Below are positions 52,262-61,073 of a DNA stretch of 61,268 nt, piece by piece. Source of the stretch: Streptomyces regalis (lineage in GTDB: Bacteria; Actinomycetota; Actinomycetes; Streptomycetales; Streptomycetaceae). The translations under genes and the position numbers were made by a program. How positions within the stretch are numbered: position 1 is the first letter of the stretch; every line of letters starts with the position of its first letter. The notes under the pieces were generated by a model. It worked only from the letters and a program-made list of their open reading frames with translations. It did no database searches and had not been told where the DNA came from. The stretch spans positions 1 through 61,268 of the forward strand of contig NZ_LLZG01000355.1 of the NCBI RefSeq assembly GCF_001509475.1, in the 5' to 3' direction.

Positions 52262-52715
52262 CGAGCCCGATTATCCGCCCAGCCGAGCCAAGCGACGCGC
52301 CCTCTGCGAGGTAGTGGTTGTGTCAGCCGAGAGACGAACGCCGAAGACATGCCGAGGGCGGGATGCCGATCAGATCCGCCAGCCGCCTACCCGCCAGATC
52401 GCCGGGAACCCGCGGGCAGGAGCCGTGAACACGGCGTGACCACGAACCACCACAGCCAGGACACACGGCGCTGTCGGCGCTGCGGGCCTCGACAAGTAGC
52501 ACCTCACCATTCATATCGACCGACGTGACCAACCTGTCGGCGAGCGACTTGAACGGGAGCCGGTTGAAGCAGCGTTCGACGACATCGCGGCGCCAGTAGG
52601 CCGCCCGGCCGAGTCGGCAGCGGCTTTAGCCTCGCCGGATACGGCCGTTGCTCTGGTCGATCCGTTCCGGATCGCTGCTTTGATGCCGCAAGCACAGCAA
52701 GGCTCACCGCCTGTC
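52262..52715. other. Transposase graveyard after Wadjet
   Basis: No intact gene. The minus strand carries a joined relic of two transposases (listed next). The first 40 bp after jetD show no clear terminator hairpin. Confidence 0.5.
52323..52640 (-). pseudogene. Fused relics of two transposases (IS5-like end, ISL3-like start)
   Basis: One open frame reads GRAAYWRRDVVERCFNRL, the conserved end motif of IS5-type DDE transposases, running directly into PFKSLADRLVTSVDMNGEV, LLVEARSADSAVCPGCGG and SWSRRVHGS, the zinc-finger start of ISL3-type transposases. Both genes are truncated, so the second element once inserted in or recombined with the first. A TGA near 52323 ends the frame. Confidence 0.65.
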
Positions 52716-53750
52716 TCACCGCACCCTCGGCTCACCCTCGCTGCGGAGCCCAAGGATCCAGTGGAGATCTTCCGTATCGGAGGCGATTCGCCATGAGTCC
52801 AACAGTCCTGCCGTGGCCAACTGCTCAAGCGCGTGGGGCAGTTCGGCTGGTTGGATACCGCACTCGTGCGCTGTCCGATCGGCCTCATTGAGTCCGTGGC
52901 CGGTTTCGGATTGGCTGTGTGCCGCGAGGTAGACACTCATCAGCTGCGGAAGCGGACCGAGCACCCCGGCCCGGCTCGGGCAGCTGCCGCGCAGCGCCCA
53001 GTCCGCCGCGCGGCGGCGGTCGGTGCGGGCGGGTGCCTGGCCGAGCAGCGCGGCGTCCAGCAGTACGGCGGCCACCTCGTCAGCCGCGCGGTCAGGAATC
53101 CTTCGCAGCCACCGCGCTTGCTCCAGTTCCCGCCACGGGTTCAGGGTGGCGCCCAGGCGGAGGCCGCGCAGCAGGCCCAGGGGAAGCCTGACCTGCATGC
53201 TGGCGTTCATACGCAAGGCGCACTGCAGGGCGATCAGCCGGGCGGCGGCCGAGGCTCCGGCTGGGAGCGCGGCGGCCAGATAGCTGAGCATTTCCCGGAC
53301 CCTGGCCCGCCCGTCCGGCTCGCTGGGCCGCCGTCTGCGGCGGGAGGTTGCCGGCGGAGACGGCCGGGGGGCGAGAAGGGCGGTGTCGGGTACGACGGCG
53401 GCGTGGGCTGTCGCTGCGGCGCAGGCGGTGCAGGTGTCGGCGAGTCGCCAGACCCGGCCGCCATGTTCACCGGCGAGGAGCAGGCGGACAGGGCCGGCGC
53501 AGCCGCGGTGGCGGCCGTGCCAGCGGCAGCCACGCTCGCGGCACTGACAGATCCTCAGGTGGAGCGGGAGGGTGTCGCTGCGGGCGTGCCGGGCGAGATG
53601 GGTGAGGGCGGCCGCGCGGGCGGATGACGCTGTGACCGGGCCGCCGCCGTGGGGGCATCGCTGGCAGACGAGAACGAGTCCGCCGGTGTGTGAACGCAGT
53701 TCCACGGTCCAGGCACGCGGTGTCGCGGGCCATGGTGCGCGCAGCCTCAT
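52716..53750 (-). CDS. Cysteine-rich hypothetical protein
   Basis: A 344-residue protein from ATG at 53750 (GAGGAGG about 11 bases upstream). The N-terminal third has several Cys/His pairs (LVCQRCPHGG, ICQCRERGCRWHG, DTCTACAAA) that could bind zinc. The C-terminal half is helical with LMSVYLAAHSQSETGHGLNE and AAELPHALEQLATAGLLDSW, the latter looking like a winged helix. It is divergent from the XRE gene, and the 166 bp between them contain three palindromic boxes. Similar Cys-rich proteins occur on Streptomyces plasmids; function unknown. Confidence 0.7.
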   Translation of the reverse strand: MRLRAPWPATPRAWTVELRSHTGGLVLVCQRCPHGGGPVTASSARAAALTHLARHARSDTLPLHLRICQCRERGCRWHGRHRGCAGPVRLLLAGEHGGRVWRLADTCTACAAATAHAAVVPDTALLAPRPSPPATSRRRRRPSEPDGRARVREMLSYLAAALPAGASAAARLIALQCALRMNASMQVRLPLGLLRGLRLGATLNPWRELEQARWLRRIPDRAADEVAAVLLDAALLGQAPARTDRRRAADWALRGSCPSRAGVLGPLPQLMSVYLAAHSQSETGHGLNEADRTAHECGIQPAELPHALEQLATAGLLDSWRIASDTEDLHWILGLRSEGEPRVR

Positions 53751-53820
53751 GGGCGGGTGGCCCTCCTCTCGGTGCCTCTGCTGGTGTCCGTCCGGGAAGG
53801 AGCGGCGGCGGACCACCGTA

Positions 53821-53902
53821 GTGCAGACGTCTGCCCTTCAGCGGTTGCCTCCACCTGGGCAAATAGGGCAGAGGTCTGCACTGACAGGGCAGGGGTCTGC
53901 AC
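53821..53902. promoter_or_regulatory. Three GCAGA-CG/GG-TCTGC palindromic boxes
   Basis: Boxes at 53821-53836 (GTGCAGACGTCTGCCC, with a perfect 12-bp palindrome), 53866-53881 (GGGCAGAGGTCTGCAC) and 53887-53902 (GGGCAGGGGTCTGCAC). The last two are 21 bp apart, two helical turns, and end 15 bp before the GTG of the XRE gene. They are likely operators for that small regulator, controlling it and the divergent gene. Confidence 0.6.
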
Positions 53903-53916
53903 CGTCGGATGGACAG

Positions 53917-54180
53917 GTGACGATCTTGCCGCCCGATCCGGACCTCAACGCGCTGCGGCTGGAGCTCGCGCGTCTGCGGGCCGTGCGCGGGTGGACGTAC
54001 GACGAGCTCGCCGCCCGCAGCGGCCTGGCCAGGCGCACGGTCATCGAGATCGAGCAGGGCCGCACCATCGGCACCCTGAAGACCTGGCACGCTCTCGCCC
54101 ACGCCCTGGGGACTCCGTTCGAGCAACTCTTCGGCACGCTGTGCCACGGCCACGACCTGCCCGGCACCGCCGACGGCTGA
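53917..54180 (+). CDS. Small XRE-family regulator
   Basis: An 87-residue single-domain helix-turn-helix protein (RAVRGWTYDELAARSGLARR, TVIEIEQGR). The GTG at 53917 is selected because the HTH domain begins soon after it and the operator-like boxes end just upstream. The stop TGA lies in the first unit of a 7-bp tandem repeat, so the C-terminus (GTADG) is set by the repeat. It probably represses its own promoter. Confidence 0.75.
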   Translation: MTILPPDPDLNALRLELARLRAVRGWTYDELAARSGLARRTVIEIEQGRTIGTLKTWHALAHALGTPFEQLFGTLCHGHDLPGTADG

Positions 54181-54240
54181 CGGCTGACGGCTGACGGCTG
54201 ACGGCTGACGGCTGACGGCTGACGGCTGACGGCTGACGGC
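54174..54240 (+). repeat. 7-bp tandem repeat, nine copies
   Basis: CGGCTGA repeats nine times without interruption, followed by a partial CGGC. Because 7 is not a multiple of 3 and each unit contains TGA, the array gives stop codons in all three plus-strand frames. It begins at the last codons of the XRE gene. Copy number likely varies between strains by slippage. Confidence 0.9.
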
Positions 54241-54394
54241 CGGAGCAGGGCTGCCACAGATCACCTGAAACAGCGACGTCGCACCGAACATTCAGACGCC
54301 CCTTCGCACATCAGTCGCCCCGCACAGGGCCGACCGGGCGACGTGGCGGTGCCGCTCCCGCAGGTGCGGCGTGTCGGCTGGCAGGTTCACTCGC

Positions 54395-55282
54395 ATGCGC
54401 TCCACGCCTTCATCTTCTGCGCGGCACTGGGACGGCAGCCCTGTCGCGGCCCCGGTGCGTCGTTCCCTGCGGGTCAGTCATGGTGGTACCAGCCGGCTGA
54501 TGCGCTGCGGCCAGCACAGCCGTTGCCATGAGTGCGGCAACCGGATCGAGTGGTATCACCGCAGCGACCCGCAGATGGCCATGGTCCCTCTCCATCCGCA
54601 TGAACTCCCGGCCGCCCGGGTTCCTGCCGACTGCCGCTGGCACGTCAGTTCCGGCATCGCCCACCCGGCCGGGGACGGCAGCGGCTGGTGCCGCATCCCG
54701 CACGCCCTGCTGTGCCCCGCACGGAACGTCCCCACGGCAGCCGGGCTGGGCACGCTGCGCAGGGCGCTCGCTGTGCACACCCGCCGCCTGATCGACGCCG
54801 GGGCCTTCATTCCGCCGACCGCCCGGCCGGACGAGGCAGCAGCAGAGTCAGCCGTGTGCCGCCCGGCCCGCCCCGTTGTGCAACTGCTGTACGTCCGCTA
54901 CCTCGCCGCTTGCCCGGTGGAGGAGATCCGGTGCGTTGCCCAGACCCGGCGCCGCAGCCGCTGTGCACAACCGCTGCTCGCTCCCGACGCCTCGGCCGGC
55001 ACCTGGACCCTGATGCCCGCCACCGCGGCCACTGGCCAACTGGCGCTGCCCGCGGATGTCATGACCGTCTACGACCTCAGCGCCCTTCCCTACGCCGAGC
55101 AGTTGCGCTGGCGTGCCCAGCGCTGTCCCCAGCACGCGGCCACCCCCTCGGCCCCCGACCTGACGGTGCCGGACTGGGAACCCTTCGACCCTCTCCTCCA
55201 CCGGGAACACATCCACACCCGGCTGCCCACTCGCAGCCGCACCCGGGCCTCGGGCCGCTCGCGGAAGGCAGCCCAGCCGTGA
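54395..55282 (+). CDS. DUF6083-type protein
   Basis: About 295 residues. HECGNRIEWYHRSDPQMAMV with PADCRWHVSSGIAHPAGDGS and WCRIPHALLCP matches my memory of DUF6083, a Cys/His-rich domain of Streptomyces of unknown role. A second Cys pair occurs in CVAQTRRRSRCAQPLL. Start uncertain: ATGs at 54371, 54395 and one nearer the domain (about 54500) are all in frame. The next gene overlaps its stop (GTGA). Confidence 0.7.
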   Translation: MRSTPSSSARHWDGSPVAAPVRRSLRVSHGGTSRLMRCGQHSRCHECGNRIEWYHRSDPQMAMVPLHPHELPAARVPADCRWHVSSGIAHPAGDGSGWCRIPHALLCPARNVPTAAGLGTLRRALAVHTRRLIDAGAFIPPTARPDEAAAESAVCRPARPVVQLLYVRYLAACPVEEIRCVAQTRRRSRCAQPLLAPDASAGTWTLMPATAATGQLALPADVMTVYDLSALPYAEQLRWRAQRCPQHAATPSAPDLTVPDWEPFDPLLHREHIHTRLPTRSRTRASGRSRKAAQP

Positions 55283-55764
55283 CGCGACACCATGCCGTCG
55301 AAATCCTCCTGACTCGGCCCCTCTCCCCCGGTGAACTCAAGCGCGCCCGGCGGCGCGGTGTACCGCTCGCCGTGAACGCCGACCACACCCGCCTGATGGC
55401 CGTGCAGTACGCCCAGGGCCCGGGCCACGCCCTGCGCAAGCTGCGGCGCCGCCTGGGCCCAGGGCTGCCCATTGACGTCCTGAGCACGCACTACCCGGAC
55501 CGCAAGGGGCAGGTGCGGCTCAATGTCGCGTTCAGCCGCAGTGACGAGGCGGCCATCCGCCAGGCTGCGGCTTCTTGGGGCCAGCGGCCGGCAGAGTTCC
55601 TCAGCTGGCGCGTGACCACGGCCCTCGCTGAGCGGGAGCAGGGGCGCCTTCGCGCTCTGGAGGACCGGCTTCAGGTCCTGCTCGCCAACCACACGCTCGA
55701 AGAGGTGCTGACTTGCGCGGCCCGAGCGCGCGGCCGACGCCGCCGCTCACCAACGGCACCCTGA
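55279..55764 (+). CDS. Ribbon-helix-helix-like small protein
   Basis: A 161-residue protein coupled by GTGA to the DUF6083 gene. Residues 75-125 (VRLNVAFSRSDEAAIRQAAA, RPAEFLSWRVTTALAER) have the strand-helix-helix pattern of MobC/RHH proteins, followed by a helical coiled tail (LRALEDRLQVLLANHTLEEV) and a basic end. This fits a relaxosome accessory or repressor, but no relaxase is nearby. Confidence 0.6.
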   Translation: MTRHHAVEILLTRPLSPGELKRARRRGVPLAVNADHTRLMAVQYAQGPGHALRKLRRRLGPGLPIDVLSTHYPDRKGQVRLNVAFSRSDEAAIRQAAASWGQRPAEFLSWRVTTALAEREQGRLRALEDRLQVLLANHTLEEVLTCAARARGRRRRSPTAP

Positions 55765-55839
55765 CCCTCAAGCCCGTGAGACGTCCCTCGCCCGAAAGAC
55801 AGCGGACGTTCTCTTCTTCTGCCCTTCGCGGAGCCTTTG

Positions 55840-57309
55840 TTGTCTACCCCCACGGATGAACAGGTCCACGCCGCCGACGCCTTCCGCGCCGGCCACCACC
55901 TCGTTCTTCAAGCCGGTGCCGGCACGGGAAAGACCACCACCCTTGCCCTGCTCGCCGCCGCCACCCAGCGCCGCGGCCGCTACCTCGCCTTCAACAAGAG
56001 CATCGCCCGCGATGCCGCGGCCCGCTTCCCTCGTACCGTGCAGTGCAAGACCGCCCACGCCGCCGCCTACGCGGCCCTCGGCCACCGCTACGCCCACCGG
56101 CTCAACAGCCCCCGCCAGCCCGCCTGGAAAACCGGCCAGGCGCTCGGCATCACCCGCCCCGTCCGCATCAGCGAACACGAGATCGGCGCCAGGTCTCTGT
56201 CCAACACCGTGCTGCGCACCGTCACCCGCTTCTGCTACTCAGCCGACCGCTCCCTCGACAGCCACCACGTCCCGCCCCTGCGCCGTCTGGGAACACCTGC
56301 CGAGCAGGCGCAGCTCGCCGAAGCGGTCCTGCCGTTCGCCAACCGTGCCTGGGCCGACCTGCACAACCCCGACCATGGGGTGGTGCGCTTCGAGCACGAC
56401 CACTACCTGAAAATGTGGGCCCTGACCCAACCACGCATCGACGCGGACTTCCTGCTCCTCGACGAGGCCCAGGACACCAACCCCGTCCTGGAACAAGTCT
56501 TCTCCGCCCAGCGCGACCGTGCGCAGCTCGTCATGGTCGGTGACTCCGCCCAGGCCATCTACGGCTGGCGCGGTGCCCGCGATGTGATGACCGGCTTCGA
56601 CGCCACGCACCTAACCCTTACCCGTTCCTTCCGCTTCGGTCCTCTGATCGCCGACCAGGCCAACCGGTGGCTCGAAATCGCCCAGGCCCCCATCCGCCTG
56701 ACCGGCACCGAGACCATCCCCACCACGGTCGGGGACCTCGACCGTCCGGACGCGGTGCTGTGCCGTACCAACATCGGTGCGATGACCGAGGTGATGGGTC
56801 TGCTCGCCAGCGGTCGGCGCGTCGCCCTGGCCCGCGGCGGACAGGCTCTGGCCGCGCTGGCACTTGCCGCCCGCGACCTCAAAGAGGGCCGCCCCACGGC
56901 CCATCCCGAGCTCGTTCTTTTCAGGTCCTGGGGCGAAGTGCAGGAATACGCCGAACACGACCCGGCCGGACGCGACCTGCAGCCCTTCATCAACCTCGTC
57001 GACACACACGGACCCGACGCCATCCTCGCCGCGATCAACCAGCTCACCGACGAGAAAAACGCCGACGTCACCGTCTCCACCGCGCACACCGCCAAAGGCC
57101 GCGAATGGCCCACCGTGAAAATCGCCGACGACTTCCCCCCTCCCAAAGACACCGACGAACACGACGCCCAGGGCCGCCCCATCCCCGAACCCGTCAGCGA
57201 CACCGACGCCCGCCTCGCCTACGTCGCCGTCACCCGCAGCCGCCACCACCTCGACCTCGGCGGCCTGTCCTGGATCGACACCCACCTCCCCCCGCCTCCT
57301 GCCGCCTGA
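55840..57309 (+). CDS. UvrD/PcrA-like SF1 helicase
   Basis: About 489 residues. Motif I QAGAGTGKTTTL, II LLLDEAQDTNP, III GDSAQAIYGWRGA, IV LTRSFRFG, V VSTAHTAKGREWPTV, VI YVAVTRSRHHLDL: all signature motifs of a UvrD-type helicase, though shorter than PcrA (about 700 aa) because the accessory domains are reduced. The start is one of two adjacent TTG codons (55837, 55840); GGAG is best placed for the second. Such small UvrD-like helicases are frequent on actinobacterial plasmids. Confidence 0.85.
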   Translation: MSTPTDEQVHAADAFRAGHHLVLQAGAGTGKTTTLALLAAATQRRGRYLAFNKSIARDAAARFPRTVQCKTAHAAAYAALGHRYAHRLNSPRQPAWKTGQALGITRPVRISEHEIGARSLSNTVLRTVTRFCYSADRSLDSHHVPPLRRLGTPAEQAQLAEAVLPFANRAWADLHNPDHGVVRFEHDHYLKMWALTQPRIDADFLLLDEAQDTNPVLEQVFSAQRDRAQLVMVGDSAQAIYGWRGARDVMTGFDATHLTLTRSFRFGPLIADQANRWLEIAQAPIRLTGTETIPTTVGDLDRPDAVLCRTNIGAMTEVMGLLASGRRVALARGGQALAALALAARDLKEGRPTAHPELVLFRSWGEVQEYAEHDPAGRDLQPFINLVDTHGPDAILAAINQLTDEKNADVTVSTAHTAKGREWPTVKIADDFPPPKDTDEHDAQGRPIPEPVSDTDARLAYVAVTRSRHHLDLGGLSWIDTHLPPPPAA

Positions 57310-57902
57310 CACAAGGCCTGGGTCGATCCGCCTCATTGTGGTTGCAATGGCCTGATCATCACGGCGGCACCGCGCTGCGCCAACACGTGCAGCTCGCGGT
57401 GCTGGAAGGCACCGAGCGGTACTCGTCGAACGCCTGTCGGCGGACAACGCGGTGGACGTCATGTCGGGGCCCGGCGGGAGGTTGCCGCTGCACAGCTCCG
57501 GGGTGGGCAAGGTGCTGCTCGCCCACGCCGACCCCGAGCTGACCGAGCAGGTCATCGCGCAGGGCCTGCCCGCGTGCACCGAACGCACCGTGACCGATCC
57601 CGCACGGTTGCTGGAACAGTTGGACGAGTGTCGCCAAACCGGCGTAGCCGTCGTCCGTCAGGAAAAGACACTCGGCGCCGACTCTGTCGCCACCCGTGTC
57701 CTCAACGACGAGGGCAAGGTCGTCGCGGCCCTGTCGGTCGGCGTGGGCGCCGGATCGGTCGATCTACGGACGGTGCGGCTGGCGCTCATCGCCTCCGGTC
57801 TGGCCGTGTCCCGCAGACTTGGCTGGCGTCCCTCGGCGGGAGCTGCGCAAGCACAGTCGTACAGGTCTGGATGATGAACGGGCGCACCAGGGATCGTGGG
57901 CG
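57310..57902. other. Boundary region between plasmid-type genes and the Cascade-transposase module
   Basis: It contains the truncated IclR gene and, from 57875 to 57902, the last bases before the TniB stop. No CRISPR repeat is seen. A CATTG...CAATG pair lies near 57337-57352. A transposon end is expected here, but none could be proved without the other end. Confidence 0.35.
57361..57874 (+). pseudogene. Truncated, frameshifted IclR-type regulator
   Basis: The reading ALRQHVQLAVLEGTER continues after a frameshift near 57420 as LVERLSADNAVDVMS and RLPLHSSGVGKVLLAHA, ADSVATRVLNDEGKVVAALS to RRLGWRPSAG. This is the effector-binding domain of an IclR regulator. The N-terminal helix-turn-helix half is missing, so the gene is broken at its 5' side and shifted once. 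It ends 29 bp before the TniB stop. Confidence 0.75.
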
Positions 57903-58700
57903 TCAGGCCTGGACGCTGGGGTGGTGGCGGACGGTGCTGTCGAGGTAGCTGAGGATCATGCGGACTGTGTCTCGGCTGAACCAGGCGGTGGCGGGGTCGT
58001 CTTCGAGTGCTTCCTGGATGTGGAAGGTGACTTTGGCCCAGTTGCGGAAGTTGCCGTGGCATGCGACGTCGTTGACCCAGAGCAGGTCGGGTGCGCAGAC
58101 GTCCTTCCACAGGTCGTGGTAATGCGGGAGGGTGGCCAGGACCTCGTCGGGGGTGAGCGGCTGGTACTGCTGGAAGACGGCGATCCGGGAGAACAGGGCG
58201 GGTCGGCTGCTGATGCGCTGCAGGCAGTTTTCTCCGCCGACGAAGACGATGGTGGGCCGGATTTTCTTGTCGTCCCACAGGGTGCGCAGGTATTCCAGGG
58301 CCTGCTTGGACAGGCCTTGGGCTTCGTCGCACACCAGCACGCGGTGCTGGGCTGCCAGGGCCTGTCGGATCAGTGGGTCGCAGTCGTCGACCTGGGCGGG
58401 GGGTTCGCGGGGCAGGTCCAGTGCGCGGAACAGGGCGGTGCACAGGCTGGTGAGGGTGGCTCCTTTGCGGCATTCGAGCCAGAGGGTCTTGTCCGGGGCG
58501 AGGTCGCGCAGGTTGGTGTTGACGGCGAGGGTCTTGCCGAGGCCGACGTCGCCGTGGATGCAGAGCATGGCCTGGGCCTTGAGGGCGGTTTTCAGGTGGC
58601 GTTGGGTGAGGCGGGCGGCGGTGGTGGGCATGAGGCGGGCGCCGGTCAGGCCGAGGTAGTGGTCATCGGCCGGCGCGGTGGTGTCAATCGTGCTGCTCAT
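57903..58700 (-). CDS. tniB: TniB-like AAA+ transposition ATPase
   Basis: A 265-residue AAA+ protein of the TniB/TnsC/MuB type that selects target DNA for a DDE transposase. Walker A GDVGLGKTLA, Walker B VLVCDEAQGLS, sensor VGGENCLQRISSRPALFSRI. It starts with ATG 17 bases inside the end of the transposase gene, so the two are co-translated. In CRISPR-associated transposons this protein links the guide complex (through TniQ) to the transposase. Confidence 0.88.
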   Translation of the reverse strand: MSSTIDTTAPADDHYLGLTGARLMPTTAARLTQRHLKTALKAQAMLCIHGDVGLGKTLAVNTNLRDLAPDKTLWLECRKGATLTSLCTALFRALDLPREPPAQVDDCDPLIRQALAAQHRVLVCDEAQGLSKQALEYLRTLWDDKKIRPTIVFVGGENCLQRISSRPALFSRIAVFQQYQPLTPDEVLATLPHYHDLWKDVCAPDLLWVNDVACHGNFRNWAKVTFHIQEALEDDPATAWFSRDTVRMILSYLDSTVRHHPSVQA

Positions 58701-60354
58701 CGGAGGGCTCCTCGGTGAGGGCTGCTGGGTGGTCCGGTTGGTGCCAGGAGGGTGAGGGGTCGGGCAGCGGCGGGAGCGCGGGGGCTGCGGATGCGGGGTT
58801 TTCGCCGGCAGGAGCGGGCTCGCTGGGGGCGGGGGCGCTGGGGTTCTGCCAGGAGGGTGTGGGTTCGGGCAGCGGGGCGAGGTCGGGGCGTGCTTGGCGG
58901 GCGAGTTCGTCCTGGCGCCGGCCGTCGAGGAGTTCGGCGGCCTGTTCCTGGGTCAGGTCGCTGACCGGGCGGGGAGTGGTGGGGACGATGTCGGCTTCGA
59001 AGCGTTCCCGGCGCTGGCGTTCTGCCCGTTTCAGGGCGGTGCGCAGTCGGCTGGCTTCGCGTTCGGCGGCGCGTTTGACGTCACGTCGTTGCTCTGGGCT
59101 GGCTTCGTTCTGCAGGGTGGCCGGGCCCAGGTAGGTCTCGTCCTTGGCGTCGTAGAGCTCGACGGTGCGTTCTTGATGGGGCATGTAGCGCAGGAGCACC
59201 TTGGTGCCGCCCCGGCCTTGCATGTAGGGGGCCAGGTAGCGGCGTTTTTTCCAGTGGACGCCGTCGGAGTTGATCGTCAGGGACTGGTGGTGGGTCTGGA
59301 GGGTGAAGGCGTTGAGTTCGTCGGGGTCGGGGTCGTAGACGGGTGTGAGGTCGGCGTGCCAGAGCTCGTAGGGGGTGCGGTTTCCTCTGGTGCGGATGCG
59401 GTGCTCGTGGTTCCAGTCGTGGACCCACTCAAGGACGATGCGGACGAAGGCCTCGTAGGTCAGGAGGTGCTCGTCGGGGTCGATGCGGGTGCGGGTGCTG
59501 GTGTGTGGAGCGTGGGTGAAGCCCGGGAGGCTGGGGAAGAGCGTCTTCTTGACGGCGTTGTTGAGGGCTTCGACGGTGCCTTTGAGTTCGGGATGTCTGG
59601 GGGGCAGGTCGACGCGGCGGACACCGAAGACGCCGAAGGCGAGGGCGACGGTCTCGCACAGGAAGTCTTTGCCTCCGTCGACGCGGACCAGGCCGGGGAG
59701 ACCTCCGAAGGGGCCGTGGTCTCCTCCGCGTTGCAGGGCCGCGCGGGCGGCGATGAGGATGTTCTCCCGGCTGGGGGTCTGTGCGGAGATGGACAGTCCG
59801 CAGACGGCGTCGGTGGCGCAGTCGATGAACCAGGTGATCCAGGGTTTGCGGCGGTGGCCGCTGACGTTGACCCAGGCGCTGGCTTCGACGTGGTCGGCTT
59901 CCCATGCCTGATTGCGGTGTCCGATCTCGCGGGTGAAGTGGACGTCGAATTTGCGGCGTTCTTGCTCGCCGCCCTTCAGGCCTGCGAGGAAGCCGGGGGT
60001 GTAGTGCTCGGTGACGGCGCGGTGGAAGGTGGCGTAGGAGACGGGTTCGCTGCCCAGGCGGCCTGCTGTCTTCAGGTCGCGGTAGGCGGCGGCGATGTTG
60101 CCGCACCACAGGGCGACGGCGTCACGCATTGGCTGGTCGAGTGCGAAGCGGGCTCGGCGTTGGGGGGTGTAGCGGCCGTCGTGTTCGCCTGCGTTGTCCA
60201 GCCAGCGGCGTACGGTGCGGGGATCGACGCCAAAGGCCTGGGCGACGGTGGTGATGTGCTCACCGGCGAGGCTGTTGGTTTCGGCGAGGTGCATCAGACG
60301 GCTGACAGCCGCTCGGCGCAGACTGTTCTCATCGTGTGGGGGCCTGGTGGTCAC
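58684..60354 (-). CDS. Mu/TniA/TnsB-type DDE transposase
   Basis: A 556-residue transposase from GTG at 60354 (GGGGAG upstream). N-terminal helix-turn-helix (HITTVAQAFGVDPRTVRRWL, 33-52); RNase-H-fold catalytic core with Asp154 (WEADHVEA), Asp226 (VRVDGGKDF) and Glu262 (LKGTVEALN), 35 residues between the last two; then a beta-barrel region (WKKRRYLAPYMQGRGGTKVL) and a C-terminal tail that should contact TniB. Low-complexity Pro/Ala end with two PSW(H/Q) motifs. No TnsA gene is next to it, so replicative (cointegrate) transposition is expected. It follows cas6e by 50 bp on the same strand. Confidence 0.9.
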   Translation of the reverse strand: MTTRPPHDENSLRRAAVSRLMHLAETNSLAGEHITTVAQAFGVDPRTVRRWLDNAGEHDGRYTPQRRARFALDQPMRDAVALWCGNIAAAYRDLKTAGRLGSEPVSYATFHRAVTEHYTPGFLAGLKGGEQERRKFDVHFTREIGHRNQAWEADHVEASAWVNVSGHRRKPWITWFIDCATDAVCGLSISAQTPSRENILIAARAALQRGGDHGPFGGLPGLVRVDGGKDFLCETVALAFGVFGVRRVDLPPRHPELKGTVEALNNAVKKTLFPSLPGFTHAPHTSTRTRIDPDEHLLTYEAFVRIVLEWVHDWNHEHRIRTRGNRTPYELWHADLTPVYDPDPDELNAFTLQTHHQSLTINSDGVHWKKRRYLAPYMQGRGGTKVLLRYMPHQERTVELYDAKDETYLGPATLQNEASPEQRRDVKRAAEREASRLRTALKRAERQRRERFEADIVPTTPRPVSDLTQEQAAELLDGRRQDELARQARPDLAPLPEPTPSWQNPSAPAPSEPAPAGENPASAAPALPPLPDPSPSWHQPDHPAALTEEPSDEQHD

Positions 60355-60404
60355 GTGTGAGGCTCCCCTCGCTTGTGGAGGCGAGGCGCGTGGTGGAGTG
60401 AAGG

Positions 60405-61073
60405 TCAGGCGGGGGCAAGGCTGAGGAGGCCGGCGCCGTAGGACTGGGCACGGCCGATGCCGCGGCAGACGGCTTCGGCGAGGAGTCGGGCGTCGGTGAT
60501 GCGGGCGTGTCCGTCGAACCGGATGAGGTGGTGGTCCAGTCCGGGCAGGCGGGCGGAGAGCGTGCTGAGTTCGAAGGTACGGGGGGTGAGCGTGATGTCG
60601 TCGAGGTCGAGGCCGGCTTGGCCGGCGCGACGCTGCCACCAGGCTGCGGCGGCGGTTCCATCGAGGGCAGTGGGGATGCCGCGGCGGCGCAGGACGGTGC
60701 CGTCAAGGCGTTGACCGTAGGGGGTGCCGGGGGTGTGGCGGACCGGAGTGGCGGTGATGCGGTAGCGCACGCGCCGACCTGGCTGCAGGGCGGCGAGTAC
60801 CGGAGTGAGATCGCGGGTTGCGGTGGTGCCGTAGTGGGCGGGCAGGCCGGCCAGGTTCGGTGGCCGGGTGGTCTGGACGAGCAGGGTGGGCTCGTCGGGA
60901 TCCGTTTCGAGGCGGAAGAGGAGGCCTGCGTCGCGCCGTGGGTGCGGGCTGGGGGTGCCGGGGGTCAGGCGCATGAGGGTCTTGTGGAGTTGGACGCGGT
61001 CGGCCAGGTCGCGGCGTACGGCCCGGCTGGCGGGGTTGAGGCGGATGCGGGTGAGCGTGGCCGTGAGGGTCAT
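60405..61073 (-). CDS. cas6e: Cas6e, CRISPR RNA-processing endoribonuclease (type I-E)
   Basis: A 222-residue Cse3/Cas6e protein that cleaves pre-crRNA within the repeat and stays in Cascade. It starts MTLTATLTRIRLNP, has the conserved His30 (RVQLHKTLM), the RRDAGLLFRLE strand, and the C-terminal glycine-rich RNA-binding loop GIGRAQSYGAGLLSLAP. ATGA overlap with the upstream cas5e. Downstream, where cas1 and cas2 usually follow, the transposase gene begins after 50 bp. Confidence 0.92.
   Translation of the reverse strand: MTLTATLTRIRLNPASRAVRRDLADRVQLHKTLMRLTPGTPSPHPRRDAGLLFRLETDPDEPTLLVQTTRPPNLAGLPAHYGTTATRDLTPVLAALQPGRRVRYRITATPVRHTPGTPYGQRLDGTVLRRRGIPTALDGTAAAAWWQRRAGQAGLDLDDITLTPRTFELSTLSARLPGLDHHLIRFDGHARITDARLLAEAVCRGIGRAQSYGAGLLSLAPA

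Noticed and set aside
54174..54240. CRISPR array
   Set aside because: Units are 7 bp with no spacers; simple tandem repeat. No repeat-spacer pattern was found anywhere in the window.
57800..57903. Left end of the putative CRISPR-associated transposon
   Set aside because: A TGTACGACTGTGCTTG-like stretch on the minus strand near 57847-57864 looked possible, but without the opposite end or internal repeats it cannot be supported.
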